Made by a program: the position numbers and the translations under genes. From positions 1 to 64,000 of the forward strand of contig JAJECK010000074.1 in the NCBI GenBank assembly GCA_022822085.1: a DNA stretch of 64,000 nucleotides, given 5' to 3'. Below, one piece after another: positions 9,653 to 17,101 of this stretch. Under the pieces are notes generated by a model that worked only from the letters and a program-made list of their open reading frames with translations, made no database searches and was not told the origin of the DNA. The number at the start of each line of letters is the position of its first letter. The stretch's first letter is position 1. The stretch is from Candidatus Poribacteria bacterium. Its GTDB lineage: Bacteria > Poribacteria > WGA-4E > WGA-3G.

Positions 9653-10633
9653 CTACACCGTCAAAATAATCTTGCCAAAATTTCTATTATCTTCCATATA
9701 CGTATGTGCTTCACGTGCTTGCGCTAAAGGGAAAACGGTATCGATAACAGGTTGAAGTTTTCCTGCCTTTAATTCTGGTAACCAACGTTCAACAAACCGC
9801 TGCGTGATTGCAATTTTCTCCTCAAGCGATTGCGGACGCATAACAGAACCAATAATCTGCAGTCGCTTACGCATCACCACTCCTAAATCTATTTCTGTAG
9901 TTGAACCACCCATTAACCCCACCTGCGATAAACGTCCTCTCGTTTTGAGTATCTGTAAGTTTCTTGCGAGATAAGGAGCTCCGATAAAGTCTAACACGAC
10001 ATCAACACCATTTCCATCAGTCAACCTTTCAATTTCTGTCACAAAATCAGCTTGTTTATAATTTATTCCTGCAATAGCACCAAGTGCTACACATCTGTCA
10101 ATTTTGTCGGTTGTTCCTGCGGTGACAAACACACGTGCGCCTGCCCGACGCGCTATCTGTATCCCTGCCGTGCCTACACCGCTTCCACCAGCATGAATCA
10201 GAATAGTTTCACCGGCTGCCAACCGGGCTAATGTGAAAATATTCTCATTTGCTGTAAAAAACACCTCTGGAATGGCAGCAGCATGTTCAAAACTCCATTC
10301 GTCAGGTATTACCATCGCCATCCGGTAATCAATAACAGCTTTTTCAGCATAGCCACCTCCACCGACAAGTCCAAAGACAGGATCACCTTTCTCAAAACCG
10401 GTAACGTCTGTTCCCATTTCAGTAACCGTACCTGCAATTTCTAAACCGAGTATCTCAGACTCACCGAGAGGGACTGGATACCCTCCGCGCCGTTGAATGA
10501 GATCAACACGATTGAGTGCAGTTGCGCGAACATCTACTAATAATTGTGTTTCTGTTGGATGTGGTGCTGGAACTTCATCTATTTGCAAAACTTCTGGACC
10601 GCCATCGCCGCTTCTCGTAACTGCTTTCATCAT
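9653..10633 (-). CDS. NADPH:quinone oxidoreductase, PIG3/QOR-type MDR family
   Basis: A 326-residue cytoplasmic medium-chain dehydrogenase/reductase without the zinc-binding residues of alcohol dehydrogenases. Visible features are the N-terminal GroES-like domain (ALNRVDLIQRRGGYP, GLEIAGTV), the Rossmann glycine motif HAGGSGVGTAGIQIAR near residue 150, and a C-terminal NFGKIILTV end. Length and motifs match the PIG3/quinone reductase subgroup, which reduces quinones or enals with NADPH. GAGGA six bases before the first ATG supports the start. It stands alone between the PorU-like gene and a divergent small gene; the physiological substrate is unknown. Confidence 0.88.
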   Translation of the reverse strand: MMKAVTRSGDGGPEVLQIDEVPAPHPTETQLLVDVRATALNRVDLIQRRGGYPVPLGESEILGLEIAGTVTEMGTDVTGFEKGDPVFGLVGGGGYAEKAVIDYRMAMVIPDEWSFEHAAAIPEVFFTANENIFTLARLAAGETILIHAGGSGVGTAGIQIARRAGARVFVTAGTTDKIDRCVALGAIAGINYKQADFVTEIERLTDGNGVDVVLDFIGAPYLARNLQILKTRGRLSQVGLMGGSTTEIDLGVVMRKRLQIIGSVMRPQSLEEKIAITQRFVERWLPELKAGKLQPVIDTVFPLAQAREAHTYMEDNRNFGKIILTV

Positions 10634-10782
10634 TAATCTTCCTCTGTCAACATCTCACCAGAACATCCGTTAAATCAACTTATGTAATCAAGGTGCCGCT
10701 TTTAGAAATTACATGTCGCTACAACTTTTTGGATTAATTCACGTCTTAATACAAAATCTGAAAGATAAATTAGGAGTATAAA

Positions 10783-11259
10783 ATGTCAAAATCCACGCAA
10801 AAAACGCAATTACAACGTCAGTTCAATCCTGTGAAGGCAAAATTGGCGTATATTGAAGAATGTTTCGGACAATTGCAGAAAGGGCTTCCGGCAAGCAAAA
10901 AAGAATATATTGCAGCTGATAGGTTGACGCATTCTTATATCAAAAGCTGCTTTCTGATGATTGTGCAACGTGCAGTAGACATAAACAATGCCATAATCGA
11001 ATTTAGTGGCAAGACTCCTCCATACCAAAAATTTCAAGGTTTCAGAGCAGTTCAAGAAAGCGGTGCGATTGATGAGGACACGTTAAATTTCTTTGAAAAC
11101 GCTTTAAACTGCTATCAAAAAATAGCGAATCCTTACGAGGGCATCCCTCCTGCAGAACTCTACGATGTCTCCTCTCTATTGCTAAAACACGGGAAAACAT
11201 ACACTCACCAGATAAAAAACTTTTTTCAAGATACCGATTCAACGTTGTCTAACGAATAG
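10783..11259 (+). CDS. HepT-like (DUF86, YutE-type) HEPN protein without catalytic motif
   Basis: A 158-residue helical protein. The stretch from about residue 20 (YIEECFGQLQ), through SYIKSCFLMIVQRAVDINN and GFRAVQESGAIDEDTLNFF, follows the YutE branch of DUF86/HepT HEPN proteins. Where family members have the RNase motif FRNxxVHRY, this one reads CYQKIANPY: both Arg and His are gone and only the Tyr is kept. No MNT nucleotidyltransferase gene is adjacent. AGGAG upstream of the ATG supports translation. It is likely a solitary HEPN protein that has lost nuclease activity, perhaps retained for binding or oligomerisation. The family call is moderately confident. Confidence 0.65.
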   Translation: MSKSTQKTQLQRQFNPVKAKLAYIEECFGQLQKGLPASKKEYIAADRLTHSYIKSCFLMIVQRAVDINNAIIEFSGKTPPYQKFQGFRAVQESGAIDEDTLNFFENALNCYQKIANPYEGIPPAELYDVSSLLLKHGKTYTHQIKNFFQDTDSTLSNE

Positions 11260-11410
11260 ATAGGATATGCGCGTTTCTCATAGATGTAAACTTACAAGTC
11301 CTCTAAGAACGGTAGGTGCGGTTTCCTAACTGCATTGTGTAATACTCCAACAATTATATCTTTAATTCTCCTGGACCTATTCACGTTACTTATAGGCTAT
11401 ACCATAAAAC

Positions 11411-11444
11411 AAGGTGGACAGAAGATAAAACTTCCGCCCACCTT
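11411..11444 (-). terminator. Rho-independent terminator after the CsgG-like lipoprotein gene
   Basis: A 14-bp stem (11411-11424 with 11431-11444) and a six-base loop. Read on the minus strand the two imperfect pairs become G-U wobbles, so the RNA stem is complete and is followed by a GUUUUAU tract; on the plus strand they are A-C mismatches. It lies 28 bp beyond the stop of the minus-strand gene. Confidence 0.65.
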
Positions 11445-11471
11445 ATACTTTGAATCGGCAGGAAGGTTATT

Positions 11472-12236
11472 TTAATCGTATTTGAATATACCGCCTGTTC
11501 CTATAAGTACAATCTCAGGTGTCAATAATATCTTTTCTTCAGGTACCTTCTTGAATCCAGTTGGGTAAAGTTCGTATGAAATGCGGAGTGGCAAATGCAA
11601 ACCCAAATCAGCAAGCATATCCTTATCTTCTTTAAAAATTACTTGTCCGCTCGACTGCGTTTGATAAGCGAACCAATATTTAAGATATGATAGTATCTGA
11701 TTGTTGTAGAGGATTTCGCCTGTTGCAACATCAATAGCCTTGATACGTACTCTGCCACTTACAGACTGGCGCGTTGTGATATAACGAGATGATCCGGAAA
11801 TTGCCAGTTGCCTCCCTTGCCGCATATAGTGTTCGTTGTTATCAATACGACGGATTTTAGGTTCCAAGACCATTCCTGTTATAATGATGTCCGCCTCAAG
11901 TGCCTGACCGACTTTAACCGCTAATGCTGGATCCGCATAGACATCATTTAGCGTTAATCCTAATTCATTAACTTTATCGGTTATCGGTTGAACTTTTTCG
12001 GATATATCATAAACCCAGATGTTGTCTTTTAAGACAAGTTCTAAACGTTCTGATAAATTCTTGCTCACTCTTCGACCAAGTTCCTTTGCGTCCTCCTCTT
12101 CACTGATGAACTTGGTAACAACAATTCGTTTCGCATCATTAAATGTTGGCGGTTTGTCAATATTGACTTCACCAGATCCAATACATCCAACAATTGAAAG
12201 GAGGAAGGGTATTATTAGAAAACTAAAAAAACGCAT
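11472..12236 (-). CDS. CsgG/LpoB-like periplasmic lipoprotein
   Basis: From the ATG at 12236 this is a 254-residue lipoprotein: MRFFSFLIIPFLLSIVGC gives a signal peptide ending in a lipobox (IVGC), followed by a typical small-residue linker. The body fits the CsgG/LpoB/FlgT alpha-beta fold family: a first strand IVVTKF, helix GRRVSKNLSERLE, the strand ADIIITGMV, and a late VRIKAIDVATGEILYN. Members act in curli export, penicillin-binding-protein activation or as generic envelope lipoproteins, so the exact job is open. The open frame extends 30 codons upstream to 12326, but that extension is basic and would bury the signal peptide. GGAGG precedes the chosen ATG, with a longish 12-base spacing. 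Confidence 0.7.
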   Translation of the reverse strand: MRFFSFLIIPFLLSIVGCIGSGEVNIDKPPTFNDAKRIVVTKFISEEEDAKELGRRVSKNLSERLELVLKDNIWVYDISEKVQPITDKVNELGLTLNDVYADPALAVKVGQALEADIIITGMVLEPKIRRIDNNEHYMRQGRQLAISGSSRYITTRQSVSGRVRIKAIDVATGEILYNNQILSYLKYWFAYQTQSSGQVIFKEDKDMLADLGLHLPLRISYELYPTGFKKVPEEKILLTPEIVLIGTGGIFKYD

Positions 12237-12547
12237 AATAGAGATATGCCTCCTTGATTTAACTTTTGTCCTAAGGCGTGCTGCGTATTTTAGACGGAGG
12301 GCAAACCTCTTTTGTCTACCAAACAAAGCACAACCACCTATGTCAAAAGTTTAGCACAAATTGCAAAAAAAGTCAAGTGGCAATTTTGGAGAAATGTGTA
12401 AAGTTTTTGTTCAATTACAACCGTCTCTTGTTGGAGGGCTTTGTCCACCCGATACTGTGAGCCTCAACCAGTCCAATCGGAGTTTTACCCTTCAACCAGA
12501 GGTGACATTCTTAAATTGATGCATACGGGTCTTACTAAGAAACCATA

Positions 12548-12698
12548 TAATACCAATTCTAATTATTTTTGGACCATTCTTCCGTAGGTCGGGTAGAGGC
12601 ACGAAACCCGACAGGTATTGATTGTGGTTACCATGTCGGGTTTCGTGTCTCTACCCGACGGACGAAAAAGGGACCATTATAAAGTAGAAATGGTATAA
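12548..12698. repeat. MITE-like palindromic element, GTAGGTCGGGTAGAGG family, copy 1
   Basis: Sits in the ~500-bp gap between the lipoprotein and Asp-box genes, which otherwise shows nothing recognisable. The ends are near-perfect inverted repeats (ATACCAATTCTA left, TAGAAATGGTAT right). Inside, GTAGGTCGGGTAGAGGCACG with AAACCCGACA is mirrored by TGTCGGGTTTCGTG and TCTCTACCCGAC, so almost the whole 150 bp folds into one hairpin. No coding capacity. Related copies lie at 57012-57167 and 63855-63999. Confidence 0.7.
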
Positions 12699-12734
12699 GA
12701 ACTTTTGGGATAAATTACAATTTTCTTTACACTA

Positions 12735-13715
12735 CTATGCAACCGCTAAGGCGCGTACTTCTCCAAATTCGTGGGCTAACTTCTCCCAAGAATTACCGTT
12801 GTCCTCACTCAGGAAAAGCTGCCCACTGACACTACAGGCTATCAACAATCCATCAACACTCGGATTATATCCGAAACACCAAATAGTGCTATTTGAAGTC
12901 ATGCCGATATCAGAACGATCCCACCGAATTGCTTCTGCATCGGATGCCTCAGTAGCATCTCTCATATAAAAGATTCCGCCCTGATCCCCAGGAGGACCGT
13001 TGCCTGCCCCGATAAAGACTTTTGCACTATCACCATTCAAATAGAACGCTGCCCGGCAATAAGGCCACGGAAAATGATCGCGCACCTTCAAGGGTGTCCA
13101 TTGGTGCATATCTGTTGTGATACAGACATCGTTATTCGTAGCTGCAACAAGTGTTTTCTGTTTACCTGGCACTACCGTCAACCCATGAATATCTTGGCTA
13201 CTCAATCCTTCACTGCGGTTATGCCACGTTTCGCCACCATCGGTACTCAGACGCATACCGTCAATTTCAATACCAGCATAGACGGTATCATGATCTTCTG
13301 GATCAATAATGATAGTTGTCACGCGTGGAATGATAGGAACGCCTTCACATTCATCAGCGAGTTCAGCATCAAGTTGTTTCCACGTTTTACCAGCATCCGT
13401 TGTTTTGTAAAAAGCAGATGGACATGTCCCAGCAAAAAGAATATCTGGTTCAGTCGGATGAATTGCGAGTGCCCAAACTTCGCGACTGTCCATCTCACTT
13501 GGTAGTTGTGCCCAATTATTTCCACCATCTATAGTTTTGACGATACCTTTTTCAGTGCCAGCATAAAGGACGTTTGAATTAGTCGGATCAACGACAATTG
13601 CACGTATATCCGCTTCTGGGAACATACCGTTGCTAACGCGATGCCAAGTCTTGCCAATATCGGTGCTCCGCCAAACACTCTGTCCAATTGTTCCTGCATA
13701 TAGTGTGTTAGCCAT
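12735..13715 (-). CDS. Asp-box (BNR) beta-propeller, sialidase/VPS10-like
   Basis: A 326-residue protein made almost entirely of Asp-box repeats: STDIGKTWHRV, TIDGGNNWAQL, TTDAGKTWKQL, STDGGETWHN and SEDNGNSWEKL, alternating with VLYAGT-like strands. This is the signature of VPS10/sialidase-type propellers, called glycosyl hydrolase, BNR or WD40/YVTN-like in genome annotations. There is no signal peptide and no sialidase catalytic set, so a binding or scaffold role is more likely than glycosidase activity. The start is well defined, with GGAGG five bases before the ATG. Confidence 0.8.
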   Translation of the reverse strand: MANTLYAGTIGQSVWRSTDIGKTWHRVSNGMFPEADIRAIVVDPTNSNVLYAGTEKGIVKTIDGGNNWAQLPSEMDSREVWALAIHPTEPDILFAGTCPSAFYKTTDAGKTWKQLDAELADECEGVPIIPRVTTIIIDPEDHDTVYAGIEIDGMRLSTDGGETWHNRSEGLSSQDIHGLTVVPGKQKTLVAATNNDVCITTDMHQWTPLKVRDHFPWPYCRAAFYLNGDSAKVFIGAGNGPPGDQGGIFYMRDATEASDAEAIRWDRSDIGMTSNSTIWCFGYNPSVDGLLIACSVSGQLFLSEDNGNSWEKLAHEFGEVRALAVA

Positions 13716-13801
13716 GTATACCTCCGTTTTATAGCCATCGACTTTCAGTTGTCAGCAGTAAACATATTCCGACTTTACCGAAAACGACAACTTTTTATGT
13801 G

Positions 13802-15526
13802 TTATTCTTCAAGAACTCCTTCGTCAATAATAGTATCCCCGCGCATAATACGCCATTCAATATCTGCTGTTTCAATCTCAGGTTCAAGATGAAAAGCGTA
13901 ACGGTATACCGCTTGTTTATTGTTCTGGATGTACACCATAGGTTTTGCATCATGAAGCGGGCGATTTTGATAAGTTAGCGTTATTGTAAACGCCTGTGCG
14001 GCTGTTGTTTCGCTCGGAACAGATATGATTTCCCAATAATTCGGGTGAATTGGATTGGGAAGGATGTGCGTTGTATAGGTGCCGAGACTTCCTTCAAACG
14101 CATTATAGTTATATGTTATAGTTTGTTGCGAAAAACTCTGATTTTCAACTTGTAGACTTGGCATAACCATCATCCGTTGGACAGCAGTACCGAATTTAGG
14201 AATATCCAACGAAGCGATGCCATCTACCGTCTTTACAGGTAATGGTTCAACAAGGATGTCACCTGTGTTGCTGAGATATGCGACCTTTATATCCACATTT
14301 GCGTTCCGCCGTGTAGAAAAACTGAAGGTGAGCCCCGCCTGCCCCGCAGTCGCAATTTTGCACTCAATCGCGTGTGAGGCAAAATTGGCAAGTGTTCTAT
14401 TTTTCCCGGTAGCGGGATAAATTCGATGGCTAAATATAGGTTTAATCACTGGTACTGGAGTGTTATACCTATATTGCTTTTTAACAGTTCCAAGTCCTTG
14501 CCACGTGCTAAGATAATTTGCCACTTTCCAATCTGCAAAAATATCCGAAAATTTCTTCGGCATCCCCCGTGCAGCCACCGTATGTGTAATTCCTGCGATG
14601 CCGTCTAATCGGTTTTTTACGATATCAGCAATAATTTGTCTTCCTCCGTAGTGATCATTTAGATATAGCATAAAAAGGAAAGCAGCTCCATAGTGTGCGA
14701 GTAGGTGAGTTTGATTCATTTGAGACCAATCGGTCAGGGAAATGTCCGGTGCATTCTGAAAAGCATTAAGATGTTGATTAAGGTTATACCCGCACAGAAA
14801 TGCAGCATAATCTGCGCATCCTTCATCTACCCAAATTTCCTCGTTTGGAGAATGCTTCCAATGAATCAGGTGTTGGAGTTCATGCGCGATGACTGCCTGA
14901 ACCGCATCAAAATTTGGGGCGCGGAGGTTTGTATTAATATAGATAATATCAGCTTCATTGCTATGTATCGGTCCGAGGGTTGGATGGCGAAGCACGCCGC
15001 GTTTTTGGTCAATCGGCATGAAGTAGCCTGCCGTTGTGTGACGATCCCCTATATCACGGATATTGAGAAAGAGCAAAATAACTTTCTGGTTGTCATCAAC
15101 ATCTGGTGGCGGTCCAAAGTCGTCAGTGAGGATGTCATAAATTCCACGACGCGGGTCTGCTGGTGTTGCCTCATCAAACGCTCTCAGGATAATTTGCATT
15201 GTTAGGGGATTGATATTTTCCTGCCATTCAGCATCTTCCACATAGATGTAACAATGTGTCCCGCTTGCCCGCAGAGTCGTGTTGATTGTATACTGCTGAT
15301 TTCTTGCGAAGTCAATGGCGAAGAAGGGGCGTTGAAATCCGATAGGACGTGCAGGCGCATGTGGAGGTGCTGGGGCAGTTGCGACTTCCGATGAGAGTTG
15401 GTGCACCTTTTCCTGTTTCAAGTACGTGGTGCCACAACGAAACGCTTCACCAGTTTGAGAAAAGAAGATTAACGTTAGCAAGAAAAACGTGAGAATTGTA
15501 TATCGCATTTCCCAATTGTTCCGCAT
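13802..15526 (-). CDS. Exported zinc metalloprotease (gluzincin, HExxH)
   Basis: A 574-residue protein with a signal peptide (hydrophobic LTFFLLTLIFFS near residues 12-23). The zinc site is clear at about residue 210: HELQHLIHWKH followed by EEIWVDEGCADYA, giving HExxH plus a downstream Glu as in gluzincins of the M30/peptidase_MA type. The region before it (DVDDNQKVILLFLNIRD, then GYFMPIDQKRG) and the C-terminal beta-rich part resemble exported peptidases of the hyicolysin/immune-inhibitor kind. AGGA five bases upstream supports the first ATG. It ends close to the TPR gene upstream (12-bp gap, same strand), so the two probably form an operon acting in the envelope. Confidence 0.75.
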   Translation of the reverse strand: MRNNWEMRYTILTFFLLTLIFFSQTGEAFRCGTTYLKQEKVHQLSSEVATAPAPPHAPARPIGFQRPFFAIDFARNQQYTINTTLRASGTHCYIYVEDAEWQENINPLTMQIILRAFDEATPADPRRGIYDILTDDFGPPPDVDDNQKVILLFLNIRDIGDRHTTAGYFMPIDQKRGVLRHPTLGPIHSNEADIIYINTNLRAPNFDAVQAVIAHELQHLIHWKHSPNEEIWVDEGCADYAAFLCGYNLNQHLNAFQNAPDISLTDWSQMNQTHLLAHYGAAFLFMLYLNDHYGGRQIIADIVKNRLDGIAGITHTVAARGMPKKFSDIFADWKVANYLSTWQGLGTVKKQYRYNTPVPVIKPIFSHRIYPATGKNRTLANFASHAIECKIATAGQAGLTFSFSTRRNANVDIKVAYLSNTGDILVEPLPVKTVDGIASLDIPKFGTAVQRMMVMPSLQVENQSFSQQTITYNYNAFEGSLGTYTTHILPNPIHPNYWEIISVPSETTAAQAFTITLTYQNRPLHDAKPMVYIQNNKQAVYRYAFHLEPEIETADIEWRIMRGDTIIDEGVLEE

Positions 15527-15538
15527 TGCATCCTGAAA

Positions 15539-17074
15539 CTATCGCTTAAGACGTTTCTGTATATCGCTGTTATCAGGTTCAAGTGTTTGTGCTTGCTGCC
15601 AAACACGAAGGGCTTTTTCAGGTTCACCAGTTTTATCATACGCATCACCCAGATGCATCAGGATTTCGACACTATTTGGAAGTTGTTGATTAGCATTCTC
15701 CAAGGTAATAACGGCTTCCGCAAATTTGCCCTGTTTAAAAAATACCCATCCAAGGCTATCAAGAAATGCTCCATTTTCAGGGAATTTTTCAAGTGCCCGT
15801 TTGATCAACGCCTCCGCTTCATCAAGATTTCTGCCTTGTTGGGCATAGAGATAACCGAGTCCGTTGAGGGCATTCTCATGTGTTGGTTGAAGTGCCAGTG
15901 TTTTAAGCAGATAGGTTTCCGCATTTTTGAAATCCCCCAACACATGATAGATTGAACCGATACCGTATAAAGCGTCAACATTTTCAGGATCGTCCTCAAG
16001 CATCTTCGCGAAGATTTCTTCAGCTTTTTCATATTTTTTGTATTGTTTATAAACGTTTGCCAGAGCAAACTGAGCATTGTCCACATCCTTTTGTAAATTT
16101 GCCCGACCGGATCGACGCCGCGTGTTATTAACTCGCTCTTTCGCTATAGAGATTGCACGGATCAGGTGAGTTTCTGCAGATTGGATAAGTTCCGATATAT
16201 CAACCGGTTCATCTGATGGATTGTGATTTCCAGACTGACTTGCGCTTTGTGCAAGTCCTTCAAGGACTAAACCCATTCCATAATTGGCACGGTAGCTTTG
16301 CGCCATCATAGTTAGGACCTTCTCAAAGGATTCTTGAGCCTCTGTCAATCTGCCTACCTTGAGATAGAGTTCTCCTAATGAACTCAGCGCATTCCGATCA
16401 TTCGGTTTAATTTTTACCACTCTTTGATACGCATCAATAGCTTCCTGCGGGCGATCCAGCTTAAAGTAAATATCGCCAAGCCGTTCATGGAAAGTATATT
16501 CAAATGGTAAGATACGGGTGAGTGCTTTTAATGATGTCTCTGCAGTTGAAAATTCACCTAATTGATATGCCAAATCAGAAAGCACGTGGTGTGCGTCTAA
16601 ATGGTCAGGGTCCAATTCAATTACTCTTTTAAGTGTATCAAAGACGGCATTAATATTTTTCCCACGTGTATAGGTTGCCCGTTTCACAAGGATTTGTGCG
16701 AGTTGCCATGTTGTTGGTATATGCGATGGGTTGAGTTCAAGTGCTTTACGTGTATCATCTTCAGCCCCGCGTATATCCTGCATTATGTTTTTAAGTTGCC
16801 CGCGTTTATACCAGATAAAAGCGGATGCTGGAGCCTGTTTTACCAGCTCATCATATAACTGTCTTGATTTATTAATGTCTTTATTAAAAGCTTGCAAGTA
16901 GACAGCATACATGAGTTGAGTATATACCTGTTTTGCGTTCTCGGATTCCTCTGTTAACGGTACATGTTCGGGTATTTCACTTTCGGTGTTATCTTGTGCA
17001 TTTGTTCTCACTCCCATTGATAAAATACATAGGAAACTCAATAGGCTTATAAAAATCCATAATTGATTTCTCAT
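15539..17074 (-). CDS. Exported TPR-repeat protein
   Basis: About 511 residues from the ATG at 17074, which has AGGAG seven bases upstream; the open frame extends eight codons further without a ribosome site. After a signal peptide (LWIFISLLSFLCILSMG) come some ten tetratricopeptide repeats, e.g. YKRGQLKNIMQDIRGAEDDT, LGDIYFKLDRPQEAIDAY, LGELYLKVGRLTEAQESF and LGYLYAQQGRNLDEAEALI. TPR arrays scaffold protein complexes. It lies 27 bp downstream of gyrA and 12 bp upstream of the metalloprotease gene, so it may assemble or tether that exported protease. Confidence 0.85.
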   Translation of the reverse strand: MRNQLWIFISLLSFLCILSMGVRTNAQDNTESEIPEHVPLTEESENAKQVYTQLMYAVYLQAFNKDINKSRQLYDELVKQAPASAFIWYKRGQLKNIMQDIRGAEDDTRKALELNPSHIPTTWQLAQILVKRATYTRGKNINAVFDTLKRVIELDPDHLDAHHVLSDLAYQLGEFSTAETSLKALTRILPFEYTFHERLGDIYFKLDRPQEAIDAYQRVVKIKPNDRNALSSLGELYLKVGRLTEAQESFEKVLTMMAQSYRANYGMGLVLEGLAQSASQSGNHNPSDEPVDISELIQSAETHLIRAISIAKERVNNTRRRSGRANLQKDVDNAQFALANVYKQYKKYEKAEEIFAKMLEDDPENVDALYGIGSIYHVLGDFKNAETYLLKTLALQPTHENALNGLGYLYAQQGRNLDEAEALIKRALEKFPENGAFLDSLGWVFFKQGKFAEAVITLENANQQLPNSVEILMHLGDAYDKTGEPEKALRVWQQAQTLEPDNSDIQKRLKR

Positions 17075-17101
17075 AATTATTCTCCTCATTAACTGCAAGA
17101 A

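Noticed and set aside
14705..15205. 166-codon plus-strand open frame
   Set aside because: Antisense to the metalloprotease zinc-site region; no independent evidence.
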